Both the position numbers and the translations under genes were made by a program. This document shows, piece by piece, positions 22,475 to 34,526 of a stretch of DNA of 64,000 nt (positions within the stretch are counted from its first letter, which is position 1; the number at the start of each line of letters is the position of its first letter). Origin of the DNA: Cyanodermella asteris (taxonomy: Eukaryota; Ascomycota; Lecanoromycetes; Ostropales; Stictidaceae); assembly GCA_900618795.1 (NCBI GenBank), contig UYJD01000005.1, forward strand, positions 404,811 through 468,810. Reading direction: 5' to 3'. Under the pieces are notes generated by a model. It searched no databases and was not told where the DNA came from. It was given only the letters and a program-made list of their open reading frames with translations.

Positions 22475-23871
22475 TGTGATGTTTTAGTTGGAAGGTCATG
22501 GATCAGAGACGAACTTCGTCGCATCACTGCCTATCCTGCTTCTCGAAGGAGATGGGAACATTTGGTTTCACAAAATGCGGACATGGTCAGGACTGTCTGA
22601 TTTCTAGCGTCTGAGGGACTGCGCAGTCTATACGGGACAACCGGCTGCAAGAAGCCCAATGAGCTCAGACAAATAGGCGGGTTGTGCGAAGCCAACACGT
22701 TAGAAAGCTGCAGGCTAGTCGAATGGGGAAAGATTTTCACCCGTCTCTTGCGTAGGCGCGTGACTCTTCAAGATACATCAAAGGACCCTTGTTGCCATTT
22801 GCTGGAACGGAGAAACTTATACCGTCCTGAAACCGAGAAAATGTTGAAATTGACATCTTACGATTATAGATGGTCGTGTGGCATCGCAATTGGCGTCTTT
22901 GGTCTTGAATGTCCACAGTCGCATCTGTCGTTACTACCCTTTCTGCTCGATTAGTTGTACCACTGCTGAAGTGATATAGACGAGCTTCGATCGACAATGA
23001 ACAAGTCGGTGATCTGATGGACACAATCCGAGGACATTGCAGAGGGTGATCTAAGTAGCGGATACGGGCGGTGGTTTGAAGCGAAGAGGCCATACAGCTA
23101 AACAATCCGGGGGCACAGAGACAAAGTCTCTGCAAGGACAGCATGATCCGCCCGTGCGCAAGGCCGCTGCACATCAGCCGAGGGTCTCGTTATCGAGGAT
23201 CAAGGCCGCAGCTTGTCGTCAACTCAATCCTACATTCAAAAGCAGGGATCTACAAGTGAATATGCACGCCAAGCAATTGTGATATCGGAATCAATGATGC
23301 GATTGAAGATAAGCTATCCTGTCAAATCAAACGAGTGTGTAGACGAGCCAACAGGGTCCTAATGACTGTTTTCCAAGCCACTTGGGCCAGTTGACTCACA
23401 GGCGTCACAGGACTCACAGCATGCTCCCCACAGTCTCGGCTGCGAGCAGGAGCGGCATGCTTGCGTCCCAACTTCCAACTCCAATTAAACCATGACTCGA
23501 TGGTTCTAATAACAAAGAGTCCTCCGGTTAGCAGCCATCTTCTTCTGGCTCTTCCGTCCTCCTGTACCCCGCCATGCAGCGCTACGGCTGCTGCACGGCC
23601 CGCGATGCAGGTTTCCGCATCCGTGTAAGACGCCAATTGCAGTCCCATCAAATCTGGTGGATGGACATCATGCGCTCGTTGCGCCGACTTGTCTGATCAC
23701 TGTCTTGCTTCAAGGCGAGTATGGCCCAGGCAGCTTTTCTGATCAAACCAAGATTCGGATGTCTCCGTCAATCAAGATTTCCATGACTTGATGGTTTCGA
23801 ATGGTCGCCGACAAAAGTCCGTTTCCAATTGGGTTTCTCCAGTTCAGTTCGTTCGCCACGCCATGGCTGAT
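22475..23871. other. Intergenic, no gene seen
   Basis: Upstream of the permease and downstream of the next minus-strand gene. Short overlapping frames only, none with a family motif. The 684 nt plus-strand frame starting at 23788 is antisense to the gene at 23872-24513. Confidence 0.5.
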
Positions 23872-24513
23872 TCAACGCTGGTAGTACGGCTGAGCGGTTG
23901 GCGAACCGGGTGCCACGCGGTAAACCATTGGTGTTCTGCGCGGAGTCTGGTGGTAGGAAGGCTCCGCGTAGTAGTAGGTGGGAGAAGTCGCGTATCCGTT
24001 GTCGTACGGGTAGAGGTATTCGTAGTCAGAGCTGGAGTTGCTGCCAGTCCGGTAATGCACCGGCTCACGCTGGGTGTGGATCTTCAATGGTCGGGCCTTC
24101 TCGGTCTTCTCCTTGCGAGGTGCAGACTCGTAGGTCTTCTCACGCTTGACTGGCTGGAGAAGCTTCAGGCCTCTCTCCCACGCGTTCAAGAGGCTCTTGA
24201 TGGATGTGAGCGAGGAAGGAACCTCAAGACGAACACGCTGGTGGGCTTTGCGGTCGACGAGAGAGTAGGCAAGACCCTCTTTGCTGTAGACGTATTGGGC
24301 AACGTCGATGGCGCGAGCGTGACCTCTGGCGCAGAGCGTGGAGCCCTGCAAGTATGTTCTCAAGGGATCTTGACAGTGCTTGCAGTGGCCGGCGTGCTTC
24401 TCAAATGCCTTCATAACAAACAGTTCATCATCGTGGCACTGACGACTGTAGATGGGAATTGGCATGAATGAGACGTGGCGAGACGAGGTAGGAGTGGAGA
24501 TGTAAGATACCAT
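23872..24513 (-). CDS. Conserved fungal protein of unknown function with a Cys/His zinc-type motif
   Basis: A 213-residue protein read from the ATG at 24513 (MVSYIST); a second in-frame ATG at 24465 (MPIPIYS) is also possible, and the open frame extends upstream without ATG. A compact domain near residues 30-100 has C-x2-C (HAGHCKHC), then LCARGHARAIDVAQYVYSKE and AYSLVDRK. I recognise this as a pattern shared by uncharacterised ascomycete proteins, probably a zinc-binding fold, but I know of no assigned function. The middle is basic (PVKREKTYESAPRKEKTEK). The C-terminus is Tyr/Ser/Pro-rich and likely disordered. No signal peptide. No functional clue from its neighbours. Confidence 0.7.
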   Translation of the reverse strand: MVSYISTPTSSRHVSFMPIPIYSRQCHDDELFVMKAFEKHAGHCKHCQDPLRTYLQGSTLCARGHARAIDVAQYVYSKEGLAYSLVDRKAHQRVRLEVPSSLTSIKSLLNAWERGLKLLQPVKREKTYESAPRKEKTEKARPLKIHTQREPVHYRTGSNSSSDYEYLYPYDNGYATSPTYYYAEPSYHQTPRRTPMVYRVAPGSPTAQPYYQR

Positions 24514-26724
24514 AGGGTAGGTGCAGTGGTAAAGGCGTTGGGAACCTGTATGGCAGCCCTGGTCAGGTGAGACGTCGACCAGGCCGGAAGAGGATGGCGC
24601 AGGCAAGAACAGCACGGTTGAGGAAAACAACCTGGCTATTCGCTCGAAAGTAGGTGATGGGAAAGAAAATAGAAGTGAGATTGGGCAGCGAAGCGCTTAA
24701 AGGTCCAATGGCAATGTGGGGTCTGCGAAGGGTGTGAGTCAATGTTGAGTCAAGTCGTGAAGGGTTTGGGCGCTGGAACGAATTATAAGGCGTGCACTGG
24801 AACAGGCAACACGATGGCGCTGGTCAAGTGGGGACACGCAGGGTCAGGCAGACTATATGAGCAATTGACCTGGGCATAAAGACAATTGCAGTCAGTTCTG
24901 GAGCGCATGACGATGCATGTGGTGCCAGAAGGCTGCGAGGCGCATTCGGCGGCTTTGGGGCCTGGAGGTTGTAGGCAACCAGGGCCCCTGTGAGGAATGC
25001 TACCACTGTACGTCGCCGAGTCGACTTGCACCTTTTCCTGGCGGGCGGACGCCCCCACTAGCCACATGAAGAGCAGCAGGCTGTGGTACAGAAGTATTGC
25101 ATGGGCGGACACCAGCGGAGTGGCGCCTGTGGGTGGCAGTAGAGGGTTAGACGAGCGGCTGTACAGTCGGATTCGCACCGCCTGGTGGGAGGAGAGATGA
25201 GGCAGTGCAGGCCGTCTGGCTGAATTTGTGGCTCACAGGCAGATTTACTGGCAGATGTAACCAGTAATCAGCCACGACTGTGGCGGCTTTCGAAATGACC
25301 GCGTTAAGCCACACCGTGATCCACCTTACTGGTCCTGAGGAGAGTCCCCGTCCTGACCAGCCCTATAAGGCCTGAAACGCCTTGATCATGGCCATGTGTC
25401 CGAGGGCCGTATACCCAAGCTCCGGCGATTGGATGCAACTGCTCCTAAACCCGGGACAACTCCATTTGGTGTTTGGCGTTGTCGCAGGAAGCGCTGGAAG
25501 TTATTACAGGCTTGAAAAATAGCAAGGGCACGCAATCAGGTCCACTGGGTCATCGATCTGGCGACGGCTTATGACACCGCGGATAGGAGCTGATACGATA
25601 ATTCTGTGCTCGTATGAATTCCCCGTCTCAAGCGCGGGACACGTGCCCTTGAAGACAACATACGAGCAGTCAGAACATCAGAGCAGGTTGATCAATTCCT
25701 CCATTAGGGATTGGTCAATGGCCGACAGGTTCTTCAGGCAGCCAGAGTGACCCCGCTGATCAGCTCACCGAGGCCTTGGACTAGCGGCGGCTCCTGGCGT
25801 CTTCACCCAAAGCCACCTTTGTCATTCTCTGTTGAAGGTGATAGACTAGATAAGACGAGAAGTCATGTCAGGCACCACTCCGCAAGTCGGACAGCCAAGG
25901 TCGCAGATATGGTCTGGTTGCTCTCTCGCCATCAGATCGCCAGACGAGGTCGTCACCTACGTAGTTGCAACAGAGCTGGAACAGGTCACTTTTGCGACCT
26001 CTGTCCGTCGACCTGAACTCCGTCAAAGACTTCCATGCCTGCGATGCGATCGTTGGCAAATCGATAACTGCCTTCCATCAGAAGGCGACCACGACCTACG
26101 ACGAAATGTGCAAGATTAAGGCCAAGCGAAAAAAGGCCTTACTTACCCACCCCAACTACCAAGAACAACAGCGTTCAGAAAGCGGCTACAAGGTGTTACG
26201 GACTCTTAGTTTGGATTCTATAACAGCCAGAAGTCGCATCTACATTTTGGTACTCTTGAATGCGCGAGAACAGAATTGTAGCGGAAGCTAGGTCTACAGT
26301 CAGGTGCATCGGGGTGGTGGGTAACGACTTATTTCGCTTGGCCTGAGATAACGGCAATCCCGCGCGTCCCGGGTGGGCAGTCGCTCGTTTTAATTGACCG
26401 CGACAAGCCGAGATGACCTCAAAGTTTTCGCTGTAAAGATAAAGAGGTGTCCTATGCTAATAAAGTATCGTTGTCATTCATATAGACCACTTTCTCCAGT
26501 ATACTAGATCTCCCGCTCGTCACGTTGCTGCGGCTGCCTAAGGTATCCCTGCTTGAGCCTCAGCCCATTCCCCATCACCTGATTCGACCTTCGGAGCCTC
26601 CCGCTGCCTGTCGTACAGTACCTTAGCACGCCGCAACCACCAACCCAGGCGCCAGTTGAAACACTGCCTCACGCTCACTCTCAAACTCACGCATTTCCGA
26701 CACCTCAATTGTACGAGGACGGCA
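24514..26724. other. Intergenic region with no firm gene
   Basis: Promoter of the zinc-motif gene on the left and of an MFS transporter on the right. A Cys-rich minus-strand frame at 24783-25178 begins only at a GTG and lacks support. Around 25865-26290 two overlapping plus-strand frames look weakly protein-like (listed separately). The stretch before 26725 is C-rich like a leader. Confidence 0.4.
25865..26290 (+). other. Possible gene fragment, unrecognised
   Basis: An ATG-started frame (MSGTTPQVGQPRSQIW...) runs for 84 codons. A second frame, offset by one base and open from about 25965 to 26290, continues with a translation that looks like a soluble alpha-helical protein (KDFHACDAIVGKSITAFHQ, then a Lys-rich segment). 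A single frame change near 26000 would connect them. No splice pair fits there and I recognise no family. It may be a decayed gene or chance. Confidence 0.2.
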
Positions 26725-28761
26725 ATGAGTCACTGCGTCTCCGACGAAATCCTGGCCTTTGCCCCGGGCGACGAAGACAACCCACGCAACTGGCCATTAT
26801 GGAAGAAGTGGTCCATCGTCCTCGCCCTGATGCCCGTCGACCTCGGAGTGAGCTGGATGGCGTCAGGCTTCAGTCCCGCTAGCAGTAACTTTGCGCGCGA
26901 AATGGGCGTCTCAAGCGTCGTCGGCACCCTCGGGCTGAGCATGACGGTGCTCGGTTTCGCGCTTGGTCCAATGGCTCTTGCGCCTCTGTCGGAGTACTTT
27001 GGTCGGCTGCCCGTTTACCTCGTTTCGTACGGTGTCAGTCTTCTGTTCTTGCTGGGGAGTGCCCTTATCCACGACCTGGGAGGCTTTCTGGTCTTGCGAT
27101 TCCTGACTGGTTTGATGTGCAGCGTCACCATAGGTGAGTCCTTGTCTCGATCATGTTACGACGTGCTGTCATCAAAACCTATTTTTGCCCTCTTGGTGCT
27201 TTTTGCCACCTTTCAGTGAGTGACTCTTAGGCAACTGGCCGCCTCGGTGGCCCTATTTTTGGTGTATAAGTCATGTGTTGAGTCTTCGATTCTGAACTCT
27301 TGCTCTTCATCAACTCACTCAGCATGGAATAACACACACTATCACATACGGCATCACATCTGTGTCATCCCCATCCACAATTGTAGCGTTCGAATTGTAG
27401 GCAACACATCATCTGCATCGATACAGACAAAGTCTCTGAAACTCGAGTGCATTCGCCACCCACTCTCGTACGAACTATCGTGATCTTTCGCCATGTCGGG
27501 AAGGAAAGGATACAACCATCAGCCGACTGATCCTCAACCACAGCCAACTTCGGCGGTACCATAGCTGATCTGTGGCCCCATGCCGAGTAAGTAATGACGC
27601 CGGCGAGATAACCCGGCCCACAATTGACGCAACACTCACAGGACCGGCATACCAATGTCACTCTATCTCTGGGCAGCCACTTGTGGCTCGCCGACAGGCT
27701 ACTTTCTGATGTCGTTTGTGGCCGCGGACAGACCATGGCGGCATGTGCTCTGGGCTTTGCTGGGCATCTGCGGTGGGTTCTGGCTGCTCATGTGCGCGGT
27801 AATGAGAGAGACTCGCCACACCACCATCTTGCGTGCGCGTGCTCGTCGTGAAATCAAGCAAAACCCAGCACTCAAGGACGACTTCAAGTACGTGAACATC
27901 CTCCAGCACCGCGGCGCCAAGGAGTTGTTCCAAGTCGCACTATCACGGCCGTTTCGATTCCTTTTCACCGAAGCCATCATCGTATTCGGTGCCATGTTTA
28001 ACGGCTTCCTCTATGGCATCAGTTTCTTGTTCAATGGAGCGTTCGGGTAAGCACGAGCAAAATGAGCGATGCGGAATCGGCCATACCGTGTACTGACCGT
28101 GACTAGTCTTGTCTTCGGAGCCAAGGGACATGGCTTCAACACTATTGACGTTGGCTTGTGCTTCCTCGGAATCGTGTTTGGCATCACCATGGGCCCTGTC
28201 ACAAATCTTTGGCAAGAAAGGTACTACCAACGTCGAATTGCTGCTGCCGGTAAGAATGCCAATGTGCCCGAAGCACGTGTCCAGCTTGGGATAGCTGCTG
28301 CAATCGCCCAACCAGTCGCGCTCTTCTGGTTCGCTTGGACAACATACAAGACGATCCACCCTGTCGTCCCGATTCTAGCATCAGCTCTCTGGGGTTGGTC
28401 CTTCTATACCCTCATCTTGATGACCTATCTCTACACCGAAGATGCATATGGCTTCTACTCAGCGTCAGCGCTGGCCTGCTTGGGTCTCGTCCGAAATTCA
28501 ATGGGAGGAGGATTTCCGCTTTTTGCTGGTGCAATGTTTGAGAATGAAGGATACCAGTGGGCCGGCAGCATTCTCGCCTTTCTCGCCTTGGTATTGGTGC
28601 CGATTCCGATCATATTGGCCAAGTATGGTCCGTATCTGAGGCGGAAGAGTCCTTTTGCGAGCCAGCACATTTCAATGGAAGAAAGTGAAGCGCAGGCCAG
28701 TCCCTCGATTGACAAAGCCGAGCAGGGAAATCGCGGGGCAAAGGAGCTTGCGGAGATCTAA
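26725..28761 (+). CDS. MFS drug:H+ antiporter (DHA1-like)
   Basis: A complete 503-residue transporter in four exons: 26725-27133, 27544-27586, 27642-28046 and 28107-28761. The N-terminus carries DEDNPRNWPLWKKW, the usual cytosolic lead-in of this family. Next come SPASSNFAREMGV and GFALGPMALAPLSEYFGRLP (helix 2-3 loop signature), and RFLTGLMCSVTIA-NFGGTIADLW across the first splice. The second half has LYLWAATCGSPTGYFLMSF, FGIT-type helix 7-8 sequences and the end block YQWAGSILAFLALVLVPIP. Twelve helices expected, plasma membrane. The first intron is 410 nt, far longer than the others, and the second exon is only 43 nt, but both ends restore conserved sequence. It is a paralogue of the partial transporter at 1-712. 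Substrate unknown. Confidence 0.9.
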
Positions 28762-29426
28762 CGACTTTATGGTTATGACTGACGCACGGATGAATCGAAA
28801 CTTGCCCTCCAGAAATTCACAATTGTAGAAACACTGAATGAAGTGTAAGACATGCATCGACGTGACTTGCAGCGCGTTGGAATTTCGGCTCAATTGCATT
28901 GAAAGAAAGCATCACCACCGTGGCTACCTACTCAACAGCGGCCCATCCTCCACTCCGCTTAATAGACGCGATTTCAGAATGCCGAATTTCTGAACGTGCA
29001 CATGACAATGCAAGAACTGAAGGTTGCTGAAGGTGGGATGAACGTGACATCGCGCGGCCGCACGCTGGAGCTCGACGCTCGGGCCAACGTTCTCGCGCAA
29101 GCAGCGCCAGCAACTTCCCATGTTGACAGTCAACAAGCTTCACCACTGTCATCCCAGTCCTCACCTTCGACATTTTGCGGGCCCAATTTGCATTGCTGTG
29201 TTCCTTTCATTTGCAGGTGAAGTTTCTTGCGGGCGCCAGGACTGTTCTACTTACGAGACCCCACGACCAGCATGAAATAATATCCCTAATCCTACGTGTG
29301 CACACGAGTCGCGTTCACGCTGCAGCCGCCCTGACTCCAGCAGTCACCACGCTGTGTGCCATTCACAACCCTCGGCCGCCGCACCTAGCTGCGAGGATAC
29401 AATTGCTTGGGATCTAATCTGTTTTG
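28762..29426. other. Spacer between the MFS gene and DBF4
   Basis: MFS 3' UTR and DBF4 promoter. No gene seen. Confidence 0.55.
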
Positions 29427-31918
29427 ATGGCCGCTGTGGACATTCTCAGATCACCAAACGCATTCGACGCAATGCCACCAAAGCAGCGCGCCCCACTGTC
29501 TAATCTGCCGGGTGCTCTGAACTCCCCTCTTCGGACTACCTCAAAACGGAACAGAGTCGATGGAAAGGCCGTGTTTGATGATCTGTCTGCACCACCGTCG
29601 AAACGTATTCATCTCGACCAGGAGGCCATTGCTCAGCAAGAACGCGAAAACATACCGCCAAATCCCGTCACACCACCCAGAAGAAAACTCACATCCGTCC
29701 TCGACACTCATCTTGGTCACGGTGGACGCTCAGAAGCCATAGATAGGGAGCGTCTGCACCGTCAGCAAGCCCTCATCGCCAGGGAACAGAAAGAAAGAGC
29801 CAGAGAAAGAGAGGTACAACGCGAGAGACAACAGCAGCAGCGAGCCCAGAACGAGCTCAGACAGGATGAAATCGTCAGGTGGCAGCGGTATTACGAGAAG
29901 AAGTTTCCCGACTTCGTTTTCTACTTCGAAAATGTTCCCGAGGACGCACGACGGAAATGTAGCAGGCAGGTTCGCGAACTCGGCGCACAAGAAGATAGGT
30001 TCTTCAGTCGTGCCGTAACGCACGTCGTGACAACAAGGTCTATACCTAGCGAGGTCACCACGCCTACCGAGGAAGAGCAACATGCCATCGATGATGGACA
30101 CAGCCATGGCACCATTAACCCTAGCCTGCTTGATAAGAGGAACCGTTCTGTCGAGGACGGCCATGCTGCTCGTACTGCTCGTGGTAAGTCTGTCTTTGAC
30201 GTTGCCCTCAGCAAGAAGGCCGGCTATGTGTCTCCGAACAAGGCGAAGCCCGCAAAGGTGGATGTCTTGCAGAAGGCTAGAGACCTTGGGATCAAAATAT
30301 GGCAACTTGAGAAGCTTCAGCGTGTTTTGAGGGTGATGTTTGAGGATGATGATGAAGAAGAGCTTGTCGAACAGGAGCACCATAGAGCCGTCATCAGAGC
30401 CCCAAAGAAGCAATCGGAGACGCTCTCGAAACTCATTAAGCGTGAAGAGCAAATCAAAAGTCACGCTTACGACCACCACGCGGTGCTGAAGACTGAGTTG
30501 ATACCTTTGGCGGAGCCATACATCTTCGTGCGATGTATGAACGAGAAGACTAAGCCCTTGATGGTCAGGCAATATCCCAAGGTTGCCAAGTCCACAGAGG
30601 GAGAGTGGCCACAATTCCGACCGGTGACGCAGGGCAAGTGCCCGTTCATCATTGAAGATAACAAGGTTCGTCGGGCCGAGCTCAAGAGGGAAAAGGAGAA
30701 AGAGAAGGCGGAGAAACAGGAGCAAAGAGTCACCAGGGCGCAGGCAGCCGAGGTGCAGGTGAAAGAAGAGGAAACAGAGGTACACGTTCGCGACATAAAG
30801 AGCCATCACTTCGAACAAGAGCAGAACCTGCAGCCGTACGAAAGTGCAGCACAATCTCCTTTTGGCAATGTTGAGCACACCGGTACCACCGAGACACAAG
30901 TTCCGGGCGGTCTCAAGGACCCGTTCGCGCAGGAGGAAGGCGAGCAGGAAGGCGACGTGGAACCAGAAGGAGATGACACGGAGGATGACCCTGAGATGCA
31001 AGACGACAACAAAACGATGCGTGCCGATGAAGATGCAACCACAGATGCACCTCAAGTCACACCAACTCAGAGCGACTTTAGCAGAGCCGGTAATGAGCAG
31101 ATCCAACATTCGCGTCAGACATCGTTTGACCTGATGGCTCCTCCTACGGCTTTGCCCCGTCCAAATCCTGGCATCGGTCGTCCCGGCGGCGAGCCCACAG
31201 CCTCCGGCATACAAAGATCCGGTGCGACTGCGATGATCCGCTCGACTATGGGTATCTCTTCTGCCGCCGCACAGCCAGGCCTCAAGGCCCCCACCAGCCG
31301 CGATGTGCATTCTCTCCAGCGACGTGTCCTCGACCGATATAGTACAGGCAGTGGAAGTACGCTGGGTATGAGCGAGCGAATGATGCCGGCTGCACATACG
31401 GCTCAACCAGCCAAACCGCGACTTGTTGAATCACACCGAATGATTGACATCGCCGGCAGAGCTCGAGCAGAGAATCCCCGCGCGGCAAAGACCAAGGCCC
31501 AGGAAAGATTGCATGTACAGCACCAGACCGTAGACAATGTGGGACGCTCTCTGGCAAAAGCAACACAAAGGAAAGCGTTGGAAAGTCACGCTGCCAAAGC
31601 CAAGAAGGAGCCAAAGCCAGGATACTGCGAGAACTGCAAAGACAAGTTTGATGATTTTGATGAGGTAGGGCAGTCACTGTTTTTATGTGCCGCTTTCACT
31701 GACATGACTTGCAGCACTGTCAATCCCGCAAGCACCGCAAATTTGCGACAACAAAGGAGAACTGGGCCGAGCTTGATGCCCTCCTTGCGCACCTTGAGCG
31801 TCCATTGAAGCGAAAACTAGAAAGCTCGGACGATGAGACTTGGTCGGAATCCGACCCCTACTCATTGGACCAGGACATCTTTGGGCAGAAGCCGCCCAAA
31901 CGATCACGTCTAGCCTGA
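29427..31918 (+). CDS. DBF4: DBF4/Dfp1, regulatory subunit of the Cdc7 replication kinase
   Basis: The activator of Cdc7 kinase, which phosphorylates the MCM helicase to fire replication origins. Exons 29427-31664 and 31715-31918 give 813 residues. The frame is open from a TTG one codon upstream, but the ATG at 29427 (MAAVDILRSP) is the natural start. Motif N (BRCT-like) is near residues 150-205 (RWQRYYEKKFPDFVFYFENV, then RAVTHVVTTRSIP). Motif M is near residues 350-410 (LIPLAEPYIFVRCMNEKTKP, then GKCPFIIED). The motif C zinc finger (C-x2-C...H-x5-H: YCENCKDKFDDFDEHCQSRKHRKF) is split exactly by the single 50 nt intron. Basic KR clusters suggest nuclear import. The linker between motifs M and C is acidic and disordered. 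Confidence 0.94.
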
Positions 31919-33463
31919 GGGGACGACGGTAGTAGGACTTTGAAGTGAATAGTGGAGACTCCCAATCCAGTTCTTGGAACGGCCAACCTAACGACGGCAT
32001 TACTGATGCATTTTCCTGGAGCTAAGCGATGGCTTGAGGTGGCTCACACCAACCTGCTTTTGGAAGTGGATCATTGATACCAATTCAGCATTTTCTCTTT
32101 TGACGGTTGGAGTCAAGGAGTTTGTAGGGCAAGGCGGGAGCGTGCATGAGGTCTTAAGTAGATATTGTGCTGCTTTCTCTCAGCTAGAGTCACTCTTTAA
32201 TTTCTCCGTGTCTTCAATAAATACTCTTGACATCAACATGGCGCCCCTTTTTTATGTTACGGATGTCAGCCCCCGGCTTACGATCAGATCAATACCGAGG
32301 ACATGGTAGTCAACAATATCTCCACTTGAGTGGTGTAGCATTAGCAACGAGCCTTACGTCTCCGTGCAAGCTGCACGTCTTCGACTAGCATGGCGGCATC
32401 CGGCAGTGCCTGGAGTGGATACCAAGTCAGATCGAGACCTGCTCTGGTTCGGGTCCATGGAGCAGGTCAGCAGAGGTGGAAATACAAAAATAAGCATTTT
32501 GATGCCAAGCTTATTGATTGCAGAATCCGTGCCCCATGGTGGAGGTTTCAAGCATTGTAAAAGCGGACCACGTGGCGGCAGGCTCCTCTTCGGCAGCTGC
32601 CGAATCGAACCCCGGTGTAGCTCATCTGCCACACCAGAGTCAGGAAGACATCGTTCAGTTCCAGATATGCATTATAATTCCTGGTTCGTCCAGCAGGCGA
32701 GGCCGAGCTGTGAGTACGGGTTGCACGCTCGACGCACGAGCCTGCTGATGAAACGCGCGGACGTTCACTGTGGGGGCGAAGTACTGAAGCCACCGTTTCC
32801 AACCAGGAACCGGCGCCCGTCTGCGTTCGTAAACTTTGTCCACATCAACACCGCCTCACGCTCACACAGAGCGGCTTCGGGACCAATGAGCATACTGATA
32901 CCGGAAAGCGGTTTTCCAAGTAGCCTGGTGCGATCCGCTGTCGAGGAAGCAAAGGTGCTGACTTCGATGTACAGTCATCACGCGTCCCGTCGTGACACTG
33001 TAAGAGAAAGGTAGCATTGGCCCCCGAATCTCGAAACATGATCCTTCAGACATTTATTTGTGAACAGCTGGTAGAAGAACACGAGCTGATGCTAGCCGCT
33101 GTGCTGCACCGACGGCTTTGGAAACCGCTTTTGGTAATTTCAGGATCGTGTCATGGCAGGCTGACCCAGGCGAGATGCCTTTGATAGTGTGCTTGGGCTG
33201 TAAGGTGGATGTTTCGACCCTCTCTGGGCTTCGTGGCGACACGGATGGCTTCCGGGTAGAACACGACGCTGTGGGCGATATAAGTCTGACTTCTTACCTC
33301 GGGATGTGTTTCTTTTGAGATGCTGTATAAAGACTCCACGACCCTCGATCTCTTCGGTGCGCATCAGACACGCTTTCCGAGTCTTGTCCATCGAGACATC
33401 AACTCCAAATCACATCCACTTCCAGATCATCACATTCCAAAAGTCTCATTCATCTCTTTCAAA
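31919..33463. other. Intergenic, no gene seen
   Basis: DBF4 3' UTR followed by the promoter of the AA14-like gene. Frames on both strands around 32360-33050 are mutually overlapping and featureless. One stretch (32577-32625, minus) resembles a tRNA T-loop but does not fold as one. The last 100 nt are an A/C/T-rich leader. Confidence 0.5.
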
Positions 33464-34393
33464 ATGCACAAATCAATACTCTCCCTCCCCCTCCTGGCCC
33501 TCGGCGCCTCAGCCCACGTCGCCGCCTGGACCAAAGGCATGTACTGCCTCAACGGCAACCAATCCACCAGCACGCCCGTCGTCAACACCAACACGGCCGT
33601 GAACCCGCTCTACAACCTCCCCAAGTCCAAGTGGTGGTTCCAAGCCGACCGCTCCTGCGACAAGTTCCCGCCCGCCGCCGGCGACTTCCTCTCCCTGCCC
33701 GCCAACGGCCAGTTCACCGTCGAGCTCGCGCACAACAAGGGCCAGACGACGCTGTCCCACCCGGACGGGTCCGGCGTCTCCGAGTGGCCGGACGGACTGC
33801 AGCATCCGGAGGACTGGCATCCGGATGCGGGCCAGAAGTGTCTGAGCGATGGGGCGATGCATACGGTGAACGAGACGACGGCGGCGGGGAGTGCGTTTGC
33901 GATTAGCTGTCAGAGTGATTTGAGTAAGGTCACGATGGAGAATTTGGTTGTTTTCACCACTCTGCAGCAGTGACTTTTCCTTAGCTTACATCTTTCCTTC
34001 CTTATCTTGGGCTCGTGAGCTTTGCTGACTTGTATGTATAGTACCCCTTGGAAGCGTCTTGCGACGTACAATGTCCCCGACCTTCCGGCTTGCCCGGCCG
34101 GAGGCTGCACTTGTGCTTGGCTCTGGGTCCCGAACGGATGCGGCGAGCCGAACATGTACATGGCCGGGTACAAGTGCAATGTCACGGGAGCTACTTCGAC
34201 CAAGACGCTCGGAACTGCGAAGGCGCCGACCTACTGTGCTGGGAATCCCGGAGCTTGCGTATCGGGACCGAAGCAGATGATTGCTTGGAATCAGGCTGAC
34301 GGAAACAATGTCCAGGTGCCGGGTGGGCAGTCGCCGGGCTACAACTTGAAAAACGGGTTCAAGGATGGCGCTCAGACCGATATCTTTGCTTGA
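33464..34393 (+). CDS. Secreted AA14-like lytic polysaccharide monooxygenase
   Basis: A secreted protein of 285 residues from exons 33464-33969 and 34042-34393. The signal peptide [17 protein letters not shown] should be cut before His18, leaving an N-terminal histidine as in copper monooxygenases. A second histidine (VELAHNKG, His90) is the candidate partner for the histidine brace. The blocks [29 protein letters not shown] and [14 protein letters not shown] resemble the AA14 family. The second half is Cys-rich ([20 protein letters not shown]) and ends DGAQTDIF, as in related ascomycete proteins. AA14 members were described as acting on xylan bound to cellulose; activity of ascomycete relatives is less clear. 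No carbohydrate-binding module or GPI signal. Tail to tail with the AA12-like gene 133 nt away. It could be a related non-catalytic copper protein. Confidence 0.75.
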
Positions 34394-34526
34394 TCTGGCA
34401 TTAAGAGGTAGTTGAAAACAAAACTGCGACAGTTTTTTGCTTCATTCAAAACTCGAAACAGCTTTTTATCATACAGGTTCGTCTTTTCGTACACATGTTG
34501 CTGGAAAGAAAAATAGTGCATCGCGC

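Noticed and set aside
23788-24471. 227-codon plus-strand frame
   Set aside because: Antisense to the zinc-motif protein, whose conserved domain is on the minus strand.
24783-25178. Cys-rich 131-codon minus-strand frame with a hydrophobic segment, resembling a small secreted protein
   Set aside because: Begins only at GTG; the first ATG lies after the hydrophobic core has begun, so no credible signal peptide remains.
29730-31406. 558-codon open frame antisense to DBF4
   Set aside because: The sense strand carries all three DBF4 motifs; the antisense translation is Leu/Arg-rich and a by-product of the codon use of the sense gene.
32577-32625. tRNA-like T-loop (GGTTCGATTC on the minus strand)
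   Set aside because: The flanking bases do not form a T stem, and no acceptor, D or anticodon arms can be built around it.
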